A DNA stretch of 29,117 bases, taken from Omnitrophica bacterium GWA2_41_15. GTDB taxonomy: Bacteria; Omnitrophota; Gorgyraeia; Gorgyraeales; Gorgyraeaceae. The translations under genes and the position numbers were made by a program. The stretch lies in the NCBI GenBank assembly GCA_919902485.1, contig CAKKRB010000027.1:1-29117 (forward strand), in the 5' to 3' direction. The notes under the pieces were generated by a model. It was not told the DNA's origin. It worked only from the letters and a program-made list of their open reading frames with translations, and did no database searches. Of the stretch, positions 1-7,787 are shown piece by piece (positions within the stretch are counted from its first letter, which is position 1; the number at the start of each line of letters is the position of its first letter).

Positions 1-50
1 ACATGTTGTATGTTTTTCATAAATGTTTGTTTTAATATTTTTATCTTCAT
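1..50 (-). CDS. dnaN: DNA polymerase III sliding clamp, first 16 codons only
   Basis: Reading leftward from the ATG at 50-48 gives MKIKILKQTFMKNIQHV, which matches the start of beta-clamp proteins (MKxxIxxxxFLKxLQxV). A GAGAGGT ribosome-binding site lies a few bases upstream. The clamp tethers DNA polymerase III to the template. The gene runs off the left edge, so only the start is seen. Its position just downstream of dnaA, in the same orientation, is the classic dnaA-dnaN order and supports the call despite the short length. Confidence 0.8.
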   Translation of the reverse strand, partial: MKIKILKQTFMKNIQH

Positions 51-202
51 TGAAACCTCTCTTTTTATTATCTAATCCATTTAAAAATCAGTAGACTTAG
101 ATAGTAAGTATTGTGGATAAGTGGATAAATCTGAAACCTAAAGTTACTATTATAGTTATGAAATAAAAATAATCCACAAAAAAATAAAAATAATCCACAC
201 AG
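51..202. promoter_or_regulatory. dnaA-dnaN spacer with DnaA boxes, probable part of oriC
   Basis: This A+T-rich spacer holds a perfect DnaA box, TGTGGATAA, at 112-120 (TTATCCACA on the other strand), an 8/9 box at 120-128, and two 8/9 boxes, TAATCCACA, at 170-178 and 191-199. The last two sit inside a tandem AAAAATAATCCACA motif. Box clusters beside dnaA are the usual mark of a bacterial chromosomal origin, and the nearby parABS, rpmH and rnpA genes fit. Whether replication starts here or on the other side of dnaA cannot be told from sequence alone. Confidence 0.7.
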
Positions 203-1546
203 TTAACTTTTTACGTCCAACATAAGCCTTTGGAGCAAGTTCTTCACATTTTGGTTTTTCTTTAAATCAGAGTCGATTTTCTCGCACGCGTGTATTACAG
301 TAGAGTGATCCCTGCCGCCGAAATGCCCCCCTATTTCAGGCAAAGTCAACGCTGTCATTTCCCTGGCCAGGTACATTGCCACCTGCCTCGGGTAAGTCAC
401 CTGCCTGGTCCTCTTTTTTGTTTTCATGTCGGATATTTTTATGTCGAAATATTCTGCGACCTTTTTCTGGATCACCTCAATGGTAACTTTCTTAGAGCTT
501 TCAGATTCAATCTCTTTAAGGATGTCTTTGGCAAGCGCCAGGGTTATATTTTTATTCTCCAGCGCGGAATATGCTATTAGTTTAATAAGGGCGCCTTCCA
601 GCTCTCTGATATTTGTTTTTATTTTCTCAGCTATAAAATACAGGATATCATCAGGCAGTTTTGCGGCGTTGCGCTCCGCTTTTTTCTTCAGTATTGCGAT
701 GCGCGTTTCAAAATCAGGCGGCTGTATGTCTGTGACAAGCCCCCATTCAAACCTGGAAACAAGCCTTTCCTCAAGGCCGGGTATTGTTTTTGGCGGCCGG
801 TCGCTTGAGAGCACAATCTGTTTGTGAGCGTCGTAAAGCGCATTGAATGTGTGGAAAAATTCTTCCTGAGTAGCTTCCTTGCCTGCTATAAAATGAATAT
901 CGTCTATTAACAGGACATCGACGCTTCTGTACTTTTCCCTGAACTTCTGCGTGGTCCTTGTCTGTATGGCGTTTATCAGCTCGTTTGTAAAACTTTCACT
1001 TGTCGTATAAAACAATTTATGAGTCCTGTGCATTTCAGATATATAGTGGCACGCAGCCTGCATAAGATGGGTTTTCCCAAGCCCCACCCCTCCATATATA
1101 AACAAAGGATTATATGCCTTTGCCGGGGCTTCGGCTATCGCAAGGGTTGCCGCATGCGCAAACCTGTTTGACGACCCTACCACAAAGCCCTCAAATGTAT
1201 ATTTTGGGTTCAAGTAAAAAGGCTTTTTCTGTATAGGTTTTTCAGGCGGGGCAGCCTGCGGCTGTCTTACCGAGGGGCCTGTTTTTATATCAGCTGTTTC
1301 CTTTATCTCGAATTTTACCGGGATAACCTTGCCTATGGTTTTTAATACAGCTATATTCAATATATCCCTGTAATGGTCATATATCCAGTCTTTAAAAAAA
1401 TTTGAAGGCACCTGAATGGTAAGAGAATCTTCTGTTAAAGACGCAAGGCTTGTCTGGCTGAACCAGTTTTCAAACGCCTGCTCCCCTATTTCCTGTTTTG
1501 TATATTCTAGAATTTTATCCCACAGATTAGCTAAGTCAAAAGGCAT
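203..1546 (-). CDS. dnaA: chromosomal replication initiator DnaA
   Basis: This is a full-length DnaA of 447 residues. Domain I covers about residues 1-85, followed by a proline-rich linker (92-107). The AAA+ domain has Walker A GGVGLGKT at 152-159 and Walker B LLIDD at 212-216. Domain IV carries the DNA-binding signature GRDHSTVIHACEKI at 411-424. ATP-bound DnaA binds boxes at oriC and melts the origin. The gene reads toward dnaN and is divergent from rpmH. A sigma70 promoter and two DnaA boxes lie just upstream of its ATG, suggesting autoregulation. Confidence 0.98.
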   Translation of the reverse strand: MPFDLANLWDKILEYTKQEIGEQAFENWFSQTSLASLTEDSLTIQVPSNFFKDWIYDHYRDILNIAVLKTIGKVIPVKFEIKETADIKTGPSVRQPQAAPPEKPIQKKPFYLNPKYTFEGFVVGSSNRFAHAATLAIAEAPAKAYNPLFIYGGVGLGKTHLMQAACHYISEMHRTHKLFYTTSESFTNELINAIQTRTTQKFREKYRSVDVLLIDDIHFIAGKEATQEEFFHTFNALYDAHKQIVLSSDRPPKTIPGLEERLVSRFEWGLVTDIQPPDFETRIAILKKKAERNAAKLPDDILYFIAEKIKTNIRELEGALIKLIAYSALENKNITLALAKDILKEIESESSKKVTIEVIQKKVAEYFDIKISDMKTKKRTRQVTYPRQVAMYLAREMTALTLPEIGGHFGGRDHSTVIHACEKIDSDLKKNQNVKNLLQRLMLDVKS

Positions 1547-1549
1547 AAT

Positions 1550-1597
1550 TTATCCACATTTTTTCCACATTATAGCAGCTGGAAAAGCTATTTTCAA
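1550..1597 (-). promoter_or_regulatory. dnaA promoter with overlapping DnaA boxes
   Basis: On the minus strand there is a -35 TTGAAA (1597-1592), a 17-base spacer and a perfect -10 TATAAT (1574-1569). A perfect DnaA box TTATCCACA lies at 1550-1558 and an 8/9 box TTTTCCACA at 1561-1569, i.e. over the expected transcription start and between promoter and start codon. That arrangement is typical of dnaA autorepression. The boxes could also be part of a bipartite origin together with those at 112-199. Confidence 0.75.
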
Positions 1598-1683
1598 GTT
1601 AAATCTTTGTTTTGCCCCGCATTTATTCGACAGCCAACTTTTGCAATACTTTCAATGTTAGATTAAACTTTAGCTTTGTCTAG

Positions 1684-1952
1684 CCCAGCGAGTTGAAAGG
1701 CCTTTTTGACGCGAACGGGCACGGTGTCCCGCAGCCTGGCAGGCCTACGAAAAGACGTCCCTCGACTTCGCTCGGGCGCCGATCCTCGCTCGCCCTGCCA
1801 CAGATGCCGTTAATTCACAAAACGAGTATGACTTGTTTTGTGAATTAACGCGGCAGGGCACCATGCCCGCTCGAATCGGCGACGCTTTTCTTTAGGCCTG
1901 CCAGGCTACGGGACAAGCGAGCGTCAAAACGGAGCAAAATTTCCTCGCTGGG
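1684..1952. repeat. about 270-bp imperfect inverted repeat (giant cruciform) between dnaA and rpmH
   Basis: Nested arms pair across the whole stretch: CCCAGCGAG (1684-1692) with 1944-1952, TTTTGACGC (1704-1712) with 1921-1929, TGTCCCG (1725-1731) with 1909-1915, a 15-bp arm AGCCTGGCAGGCCTA (1733-1747) with 1893-1907, CGCCGAT (1777-1783) with 1875-1881, and GCCCTGCC (1792-1799) with GGCAGGGC (1852-1859). The apex holds one copy of the 43-bp palindrome at 1808-1850. A further hairpin (1932-1944 with 1952-1964) overlaps the right edge. No credible ORF is present. Together with the promoters on either side, this accounts for the gene-free stretch 1547-2104. Confidence 0.85.
1808..1850 (-). repeat. 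43-bp dispersed palindrome, copy 1 (inverted loop)
   Basis: The 16-bp arms CGTTAATTCACAAAAC / GTTTTGTGAATTAACG flank an 11-base loop GAGTATGACTT. The arms match copies 3 and 4 exactly, and the loop is their reverse complement, so this copy lies in the opposite orientation. It forms the tip of the giant inverted repeat. Confidence 0.9.
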
Positions 1953-2051
1953 GAAATTTTGCTCTCTAGAAGAACACTAGATTAGGCAGAGCTAATATGG
2001 TTAAAATGTAACTTATCTGTTCAAATAATACATTGGCGGTCAACTTTCCCC

Positions 2052-2079
2052 TTGACGAAGATAGATATTATGTTATAAT
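2052..2079 (+). promoter_or_regulatory. sigma70-type promoter for rpmH-rnpA operon
   Basis: TTGACG (2052-2057), a 16-base spacer and a perfect TATAAT (2074-2079) lie 25 bases upstream of the rpmH ATG. An AAGGA ribosome-binding site follows at about 2096-2100. This is the probable start of the long rightward gene string. Confidence 0.75.
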
Positions 2080-2104
2080 AACTTTTCTATAAAGTAAGGA
2101 TAAA

Positions 2105-2242
2105 ATGAAGAAGCATCTTACCAGAAAAAGCCTTAGAAAAGGAAAGCGCAAGCACGGGTTCAGGGCCAGAATGGCTACTGCCTCAGGCAGGAAGGTTTTA
2201 AAACACCGGCGCCAAAAAGGCAAACACAAGCTGTCAATCTGA
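2105..2242 (+). CDS. rpmH: 50S ribosomal protein L34
   Basis: A 45-residue basic protein with the L34 core [20 protein letters not shown], the right length for the family. It is a small structural protein of the large ribosomal subunit. AAGGA precedes the ATG. Its stop overlaps the start of rnpA (TGATG), the usual tight rpmH-rnpA coupling near bacterial origins. Confidence 0.95.
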   Translation: MKKHLTRKSLRKGKRKHGFRARMATASGRKVLKHRRQKGKHKLSI

Positions 2243-2598
2243 TGGGTTTAAACTCTTTTTCTATAAAAGAGCACCTGAAGAAAAGCAATAGCATAAAAGC
2301 TGTTCTGGATAAAGGTACCTGTTTTAGATCGAAGACCATCAATGTTTGTCTGCTGAAAAGAATAGAGTCTGATGTTAACAAAGCAGCCTTTATCTGCAAG
2401 AAGAATCTATGCCAGAAAAAGGCGGTATTAAGAAATAGATTCAGAAGAATCCTGAGGGAAGCTTATAGAAAATCAAAGCATTTTCTTCCTCCTGGCCACG
2501 ATATAGTTATAGTTGGCACCAGGGTTACCAAAGATACAAAACCTCTTGAGATAGAAAAAGAAATCACAGATGCCTTTAAAAAATATACTAAAAAATAG
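2242..2598 (+). CDS. rnpA: ribonuclease P protein component
   Basis: 118 residues. The protein subunit helps the RNase P RNA cut 5' leaders from pre-tRNAs. The diagnostic RNR motif is present in KKAVLRNRFRRILREAYR (about residues 53-70). The ATG overlaps the rpmH stop by one base, so translation is likely coupled. The 3' end overlaps yidD by 29 bases. Confidence 0.95.
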   Translation: MGLNSFSIKEHLKKSNSIKAVLDKGTCFRSKTINVCLLKRIESDVNKAAFICKKNLCQKKAVLRNRFRRILREAYRKSKHFLPPGHDIVIVGTRVTKDTKPLEIEKEITDAFKKYTKK

Positions 2599-2785
2599 CA
2601 TAACATTTTATCATAGTAACATATCTTCATTCATGTTATGCCAATGCAGGTTCCATCCATCCTGCTCCCAATATACGCTTCAGGCAATAGATGACAAAGG
2701 CATTGTCCTGGGGTTGATAAAAGGCCTGGGGAGGGTTATGCGTTGTAATCCTTTTTTGCCAGGCGGCCACGATCCATATAAATAA
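2570..2785 (+). CDS. yidD: membrane protein insertion efficiency factor YidD
   Basis: 71 residues with the family hallmarks CRFHPSCSQYTLQAI and a C-terminal RCNPFLPGGHDP. YidD is a small amphipathic membrane-associated protein that assists YidC-dependent insertion. It sits between rnpA and yidC, the canonical order, and overlaps the end of rnpA. Confidence 0.93.
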   Translation: MPLKNILKNSITFYHSNISSFMLCQCRFHPSCSQYTLQAIDDKGIVLGLIKGLGRVMRCNPFLPGGHDPYK

Positions 2786-2800
2786 CAAGACAGGATTACT

Positions 2801-4390
2801 ATGGAAAAAAGAGTTTTATTAGCAGTAACATTGTCAATAGTTGTAATATTATTATATCCTGTGATACTTGCCAGAATAAATCCTGATCTTGTCAAACAGC
2901 CCAAGCAAATACAACCAATTACCAGACAAGAGGTTATAGAAAAAAAGATAGATGTTAAAACAAAAGAGGCTGCATTTAAAAATGCTTTGCCTGAGAACGC
3001 AGTATCCTTTATTGCTTCTACAGATAAATATGATTTGGATATAACTAACATAGGAGGCTCAGTAAGCAAGATTGTTGTAAAAGACGCAAAAAGAAAAAGC
3101 AATATAGCGCTTGTAAAACACGCAATCTATAATACAGGCTTTCTCGCAGTAGACGGCAAGGGCATATTTTCCACAATTTCTTCACAATCGTTTACAATAC
3201 AACAAGATAAAACAACCGTATCATTAGAGACTAACCGTATCAAAATAGAAAAAAACATAGGCTTTTTAGAAAATAGATACGGTATTGATACGGTTATTAA
3301 TATTACAAACAAAACATCTGACATACAGGATGCTTTGTTTGATATTACAACAGGGTCAAATATTTCTAAAGATGAACTATATGAGGCAAGATACATAGAG
3401 CTAGCTATACAATATAAAGATGGAACTAGTAAAAAATTAACAGGTAATAAATTATTGGATCCCAACAGATTATACAAAGATAATATAGATTGGATAGCTT
3501 TGAAAAATAAGTACTATGCGATAATAGCAAAACCCGGTTTTAACGCGAAGGGCGTATTTACAAAAAATAGCTCTGGAGAGCCTGTTGTAGGGTTTATAGC
3601 AGAGGAAGATAAAATTTTACCAGGAGAAACTAAATCTTATAAAATAGATTTTTACATAGGCCCAATGGAGATCAAAGAGCTTGAAAAGATGGATCCTGGC
3701 TTTTCAAAGGTTTTGAACTTTGGTTTTCTGACGAGCATAAGCCTTATTTTGCTGGGCATACTGCAATTTTTTTATTCTATTCTCCATAATTACGGAGCAG
3801 CAATACTTTTGCTCACTGTTTGCATAAATCTGTTTTTATATCCGCTTACTTTCAAGAGCATGAAATCAATGCAAAAACTCCAGGAACTCCAGCCGCTCAT
3901 GGAAAAAATCAGGCAGGAAAATAAAGACAATCCTAACAAGCTGAACAAAGAAATAATGGAACTTTATAGACGGTATAAGGTTAATCCGATGAGCGGGTGC
4001 CTGCCAATGGTTTTACAGATGCCTGTATTTATAGCGCTTTACAATACGCTTTCGCGCTCTGTAGAGCTAAAAAACGCGGGGTTTTTATGGATAAAAGACC
4101 TTTCTATGCCGGATGCATTTTTCCGCCTTGGTTCTAACATACCGTTTTTGGGCAACTCCATAAATTTATTGCCAATTTTAATGATAGGTGCTATGATATT
4201 ACAGCAAAAGATGTCTCAGATGAGCGCAGGCAATTCTAGCCAAACAGAACAGCAAAAGCTTATGGCAAATATTATGCCTGTGCTGTTTGGGTTTATATTT
4301 TATTCATTACCGTCCGGGCTTGTGCTGTACTGGCTTACAAGCACGCTGGTTACAAGTTCTATGCAGTTTTTCATGTATAGACGCCGCTGA
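2801..4390 (+). CDS. yidC: membrane protein insertase YidC
   Basis: 529 residues, the long YidC form. An N-terminal membrane anchor (about residues 5-24) is followed by a large periplasmic beta domain (about 60-295) and then the conserved insertase core of membrane helices (about 310-525), including MPVFIALYNTLSRSVEL. It inserts proteins into the inner membrane alone or with SecYEG, consistent with a diderm cell. An AGGA ribosome-binding site precedes the ATG. Confidence 0.96.
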   Translation: MEKRVLLAVTLSIVVILLYPVILARINPDLVKQPKQIQPITRQEVIEKKIDVKTKEAAFKNALPENAVSFIASTDKYDLDITNIGGSVSKIVVKDAKRKSNIALVKHAIYNTGFLAVDGKGIFSTISSQSFTIQQDKTTVSLETNRIKIEKNIGFLENRYGIDTVINITNKTSDIQDALFDITTGSNISKDELYEARYIELAIQYKDGTSKKLTGNKLLDPNRLYKDNIDWIALKNKYYAIIAKPGFNAKGVFTKNSSGEPVVGFIAEEDKILPGETKSYKIDFYIGPMEIKELEKMDPGFSKVLNFGFLTSISLILLGILQFFYSILHNYGAAILLLTVCINLFLYPLTFKSMKSMQKLQELQPLMEKIRQENKDNPNKLNKEIMELYRRYKVNPMSGCLPMVLQMPVFIALYNTLSRSVELKNAGFLWIKDLSMPDAFFRLGSNIPFLGNSINLLPILMIGAMILQQKMSQMSAGNSSQTEQQKLMANIMPVLFGFIFYSLPSGLVLYWLTSTLVTSSMQFFMYRRR

Positions 4391-4423
4391 ATTTTGTCCC
4401 GATTATCGAATCGGGACAAAATT
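4390..4423. repeat. perfect 15-bp stem-loop between yidC and the Jag_N gene
   Basis: AATTTTGTCCCGATT, loop ATCG, AATCGGGACAAAATT. It begins on the last base of the yidC stop codon. No U-run follows, so it is more likely a boundary palindrome or mRNA-stability hairpin than a terminator. Confidence 0.8.
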
Positions 4424-4439
4424 GGTTAAGGAATTTAAT

Positions 4440-4649
4440 ATGACTGGAAATAAGATTAATATAATAAATAAAGGCGAGATAGAGGTTGAGGCTAAAACTG
4501 CGCAGGAAGCGATTAAAATAGCCCTTTCAAAGTTTAATGTTAAGAGAGCAGAAGTAGAGGTTTCTGTTCTAAGAGAAGAAAATAAAGGGCTTTTTAGTAT
4601 GCAAGGTGCTAAATTAGCCAAGGTTAGAGTAACTAAAAAACATAAATGA
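4440..4649 (+). CDS. short Jag_N-domain protein
   Basis: 69 residues starting at the ATG preceded by AAGGA; a longer upstream reading would run backward into yidC and is not supported. The sequence matches the Jag/KhpB N-terminal domain (EAIKIALSKFNVKRAEVEV, then ENKGLFSMQGAKLAKVRV). Full Jag proteins add KH and R3H RNA-binding domains (about 200 residues in all); both are absent here. The position after yidC is the usual one for jag. Function beyond the domain match is unknown. Confidence 0.8.
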   Translation: MTGNKINIINKGEIEVEAKTAQEAIKIALSKFNVKRAEVEVSVLREENKGLFSMQGAKLAKVRVTKKHK

Positions 4650-4677
4650 TACGGTTATGATACGGTTTAGTGAGCAG

Positions 4678-4715
4678 ACACTTTAGAATGTTCCACGTGG
4701 AACATTCTAAAGTGT
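4678..4715. promoter_or_regulatory. parS centromere site (38-bp perfect palindrome)
   Basis: The core TGTTCCACGTGGAACA (4689-4704) matches the bacterial parS consensus TGTTYCACGTGRAACA. The palindrome extends outward perfectly to 19 bases per arm, far beyond the 16-bp consensus. It lies 22 bases before parA, the usual place for a ParB loading site. Confidence 0.93.
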
Positions 4716-4737
4716 AGGTCTTAGGTGGTATAATTTG

Positions 4738-5550
4738 ATGGGCAAAATAATATCAGTTTGTAATCAAAAAGGGGGGGTAGGAAAGACCACAACTGTTGTT
4801 AATCTTGGGTATTATCTTGCTTATAAAGGCAAAAAGGTATTAATTATAGACCTTGACCCGCAGGCAAACGCTACAAGCGGCTTAGGTGTTGATAAATCAA
4901 AAATAGAAAAAAGCATATATGATGTATTAATCAATAATTTAAAATATGATGAAGCAATGCAAGAAGTGAATATGCCTCAGTTGAAGCTAATGCCTTCAAA
5001 TATTCATCTTACAGGAGCAGAGATAGAGCTTGTAAGTTTTATGAATAGGGAGCATAGACTGAAACAGGCTATTAAAGACGCTGTCAGTGAATTTGATTTT
5101 ATACTTATAGATTCTCCGCCATCATTAGGGATTTTAACCATAAATAGCCTTGCAGCATGCAATGCCGTATTGATCCCAATACAGTGTGAATATTATGCAT
5201 TAGAAGGCCTTAGCCAGCTATTGAATACAATTAACCTTGTAAAAGAGAATTTAAACCAAAATCTTGAAATACAAGGGGTTTTATTGACAATGGCTGATTA
5301 TAGGACAAATCTTACAACTGAGGTTATAGAAGAGGTAAAACGATTCTTTAAAGAAAAAGTGTTTAAGACAATAATACCGCGCAGTATAAAATTAAGCGAG
5401 GCCCCTGGCTTTGGCCAGCCAATACATCTTTATGACAGACATTCAATAGGAGCTAAGACATACATGTCTTTAGCCAATGAGATACTCGGGGAGCCTGTTA
5501 TACCAGAGGGAGAAGAGGCATGGAAAAAAGAGTTCTCGGTAGAGGCTTAG
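4738..5550 (+). CDS. parA: chromosome-partitioning ATPase ParA (Soj)
   Basis: 270 residues from the ATG at 4738; a TTG one codon upstream (4735) is an alternative start. The deviant Walker A KGGVGKTT is at residues 11-18 and the ParA motif DLDPQANATSG follows at about 38-48, with DSPPSLG near 124. ParA forms ATP-dependent DNA-bound gradients that move ParB-parS complexes and so segregate new origins. The 3' end overlaps parB by 31 bases. Confidence 0.96.
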   Translation: MGKIISVCNQKGGVGKTTTVVNLGYYLAYKGKKVLIIDLDPQANATSGLGVDKSKIEKSIYDVLINNLKYDEAMQEVNMPQLKLMPSNIHLTGAEIELVSFMNREHRLKQAIKDAVSEFDFILIDSPPSLGILTINSLAACNAVLIPIQCEYYALEGLSQLLNTINLVKENLNQNLEIQGVLLTMADYRTNLTTEVIEEVKRFFKEKVFKTIIPRSIKLSEAPGFGQPIHLYDRHSIGAKTYMSLANEILGEPVIPEGEEAWKKEFSVEA

Positions 5551-6395
5551 CAGCTTTAATACCGGAAAAACAAACAGCTGATAATATGCAGGTATTGGAA
5601 TTTAATATCCAGCAGGGGGTAAGGAATATATCTATAGAAAAGATAAAGGCAAATAAATATCAGCCAAGAGAAGACTTTAATCAAGAAGCATTAAATGATC
5701 TAGTTTCTTCTATAAAGGAGAAAGGGTTTATACAGCCTATTCTTGTGCGTTCAAAACAAGGAGAATATGAACTCATAGCAGGAGAAAGACGGTTCAGGGC
5801 TGCAAAACAGCTTGGTTATAAGGAAATACCAGCTATTATAAAGGATGTGTCTGATCTTGATTCTCTGGAAATCTCTATTATAGAAAACATCCAGAGAGAA
5901 AATCTTAATCCTATTGACCAGGCAAAGGCATATAAAAGGCTGTCAGAAGAATTTAATATGACCCAGGAGAAAGTAGCTGATACAATTGGTAAAGACAGGG
6001 CCACAGTAGCAAATATCATGAGATTGCTTAATCTCCCAGTTAAAATCCAGGAATATGTTTCACGTGGAACAATTTCAATGGGCCACGCAAGGGCAATCTT
6101 AAGTTTAAATAAAGAATCAGAACAAATGAGGCTCTGTACCAAAGTAATTAAAGATGACCTATCTGTAAGAGACACAGAGAGTTACGCAAAAAATATTGTA
6201 GGGAAGGGTTTAAAACCCTTCCCTACAAAAACAATAGAGGACCCCAATCTTAAATCCATAGAACAGGAATTAAGAGAATTTTTTGGAACAAAGGTAAAAA
6301 TACTAAAATCTAAAAAAGGCGGCAAAATAGAAATAGAGTTTTATTCTAATGCAGATATGGAACGAGTCATAACTCTTTTAAAATCAAGCAGTTGA
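5520..6395 (+). CDS. parB: chromosome-partitioning protein ParB (Spo0J)
   Basis: 291 residues. N-terminal CTP-binding domain: QPR at 48-50, GERRFRAAK at 88-96, ENIQRENLNPIDQA at 122-135. A helix-turn-helix parS-binding domain follows (about 145-200), and a C-terminal dimerisation domain (about 245-290). ParB loads at parS, slides as a CTP clamp and is moved by ParA. Two oddities: a parS site lies within the gene, and an 11-codon in-frame palindrome sits in the linker before the dimer domain (residues 226-236). Translation starts inside parA. Confidence 0.96.
   Translation: MEKRVLGRGLAALIPEKQTADNMQVLEFNIQQGVRNISIEKIKANKYQPREDFNQEALNDLVSSIKEKGFIQPILVRSKQGEYELIAGERRFRAAKQLGYKEIPAIIKDVSDLDSLEISIIENIQRENLNPIDQAKAYKRLSEEFNMTQEKVADTIGKDRATVANIMRLLNLPVKIQEYVSRGTISMGHARAILSLNKESEQMRLCTKVIKDDLSVRDTESYAKNIVGKGLKPFPTKTIEDPNLKSIEQELREFFGTKVKILKSKKGGKIEIEFYSNADMERVITLLKSSS
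6056..6071. promoter_or_regulatory. second parS site, inside parB
   Basis: TGTTTCACGTGGAACA is a one-mismatch palindrome fitting the parS consensus. It lies in codons for residues 179-184 of ParB. parS sites within parB are known in other bacteria, so a functional loading site is likely. Confidence 0.88.
6196..6228. repeat. 33-bp in-frame palindrome inside parB
   Basis: Perfect 16-bp arms TTGTAGGGAAGGGTTT / AAACCCTTCCCTACAA around one central base. The length is a multiple of three, so it reads through as about 11 residues (VGKGLKPFPTK) between the ParB helix-turn-helix and dimer domains. The outer GTAGGG/CCCTAC resembles the element between thrS and infC (12904-12959), suggesting the same mobile palindrome family. 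Confidence 0.85.
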
Positions 6396-6402
6396 CATAA
6401 AT

Positions 6403-6906
6403 ATGAATCAGCAAACATTAATTTTAATTAAACCAGATGGGCTTAAAAAATCTTTAACAGGAAATATTTTGACAAGGTTATCTGAGACAAAACTTGAAAT
6501 AGTGGCAGCTAAAATGGTGCGAGTCCCCAGGGAACTTGCAGTAGAACATTACAAGCACATGAAAGACAAACCATTTTTTGAAGAGCTTGTTCAATATATA
6601 CAAGGCACGCTGCACGACAGGAAAAAGGTTATGGCCATGGTTTATTGGGGTGAAGACGCTATTACAAAAGTAAGACAGATTGCAGGTTCAACAAATCCTG
6701 AGGAGGCAGATCCCACGACTATCAGAGGCTCTTATGGCAGGATCACCACAAAAGGCCTTTATGAGAACGTATTGCACACTTCTTCCAATGAATCTGAAGC
6801 GGAAAGAGAAATAAAACTCTGGTTCCAGCCGGATGATATAATAGTAGATCTCTATCCGACAAAAGTAGTAACAATGGAAAAAGCGAAAAGAAAAATCTGG
6901 GCGTAG
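6403..6906 (+). CDS. ndk: nucleoside-diphosphate kinase
   Basis: 167 residues. It transfers phosphate from ATP to NDPs through a phosphohistidine. The N-terminal IKPDGL motif is at 9-14 and the catalytic His is at 125 in ENVLHTSSNESEAEREI. It is somewhat longer than the common 140-150-residue form, with an insert near DPTTIRGSYG and a C-terminal extension. It lies 7 bases after parB and 2 bases before the next gene, so probably in one transcript. Confidence 0.94.
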   Translation: MNQQTLILIKPDGLKKSLTGNILTRLSETKLEIVAAKMVRVPRELAVEHYKHMKDKPFFEELVQYIQGTLHDRKKVMAMVYWGEDAITKVRQIAGSTNPEEADPTTIRGSYGRITTKGLYENVLHTSSNESEAEREIKLWFQPDDIIVDLYPTKVVTMEKAKRKIWA

Positions 6907-6908
6907 AT

Positions 6909-7787
6909 ATGATAAAAAGCATGACAGGTTTTGGAAAAGGCGAATCAAAGAGTAAATTCGGGATGTTTACCGTAGAGATACGCGCTGTAAACCACAGGTA
7001 TTTTGACCTTTCTGCCAAACTTCCTAACGGGCTGATGCTGCTGGAAGACAGGATTAAAGAGCTTTTGCGTAAAGATATAAAGCGCGGCAAGGTAAATTTT
7101 TTTCTTTCGCACCGTTCTCCTGAAAAGGAATGCGATGTTGTTGCTTTTGATAAACAGGCAGCGGATAAATATTACAAGATACTCAATGAAATTAAAAAAA
7201 GGCTTGATATAAAAGAAGAAATAAAGTTATCTCACATACTTTCTTTTTCAGACGTTATTATCCGGGAACAGAGGGACATGGATATAGAGGCCATGTGGCC
7301 TTGCGTAAAAGAAGCTGTAATAAAAGCAGTCTGTGATTGTGATAAAATGAGGGAACGGGAAGGCAGGGCCCTGTATAAAGATTTTTGCGCGAGGATAGAT
7401 GAAATAAAAGGCTGTATTGAGGAAATTTCAGGCCTGGCTCCAGGGGTCGTAGCAGAATATAAACGCAAACTTGATTCCAGAATAAAAGATATAGTAAAAA
7501 CCAAAGATATAGACGAGGCGAGGCTTGAGACAGAGATTGCTTTATTCGCGAAGCAGTGCGACGTGACAGAGGAAATCACGCGTTCGAGGAGCCATCTTGA
7601 AGGGATGAGAAAAATCCTTGAGTCAGGCGAGGAAGCGGGCAGAAAACAGGATTTTATATTGCAGGAGCTTAACAGGGAAATAAACACCCTGGGCGCAAAG
7701 GCAAACGACATAAAAATAGCAAAGATAGTCATAAATATAAAAAGCGAATTAGAGAAGATGCGCGAACAGGCGCAGAATGTAGAATGA
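6909..7787 (+). CDS. yicC: YicC family endoribonuclease-like protein
   Basis: 292 residues, the family length. It starts MIKSMTGFGKG and contains EIRAVNHRYFDLSAKLP, both YicC signatures, and ends with the C-terminal NREINTLGAKAND segment (DUF1732). YicC of E. coli is reported as an RNase; the reaction here is assumed by homology. It overlaps gmk by 4 bases, a common yicC-gmk pairing. Confidence 0.93.
   Translation: MIKSMTGFGKGESKSKFGMFTVEIRAVNHRYFDLSAKLPNGLMLLEDRIKELLRKDIKRGKVNFFLSHRSPEKECDVVAFDKQAADKYYKILNEIKKRLDIKEEIKLSHILSFSDVIIREQRDMDIEAMWPCVKEAVIKAVCDCDKMREREGRALYKDFCARIDEIKGCIEEISGLAPGVVAEYKRKLDSRIKDIVKTKDIDEARLETEIALFAKQCDVTEEITRSRSHLEGMRKILESGEEAGRKQDFILQELNREINTLGAKANDIKIAKIVINIKSELEKMREQAQNVE

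Noticed and set aside
290..827. Plus-strand ORFs within dnaA
   Set aside because: They are antisense shadows of a well-conserved gene, with low-complexity translations.
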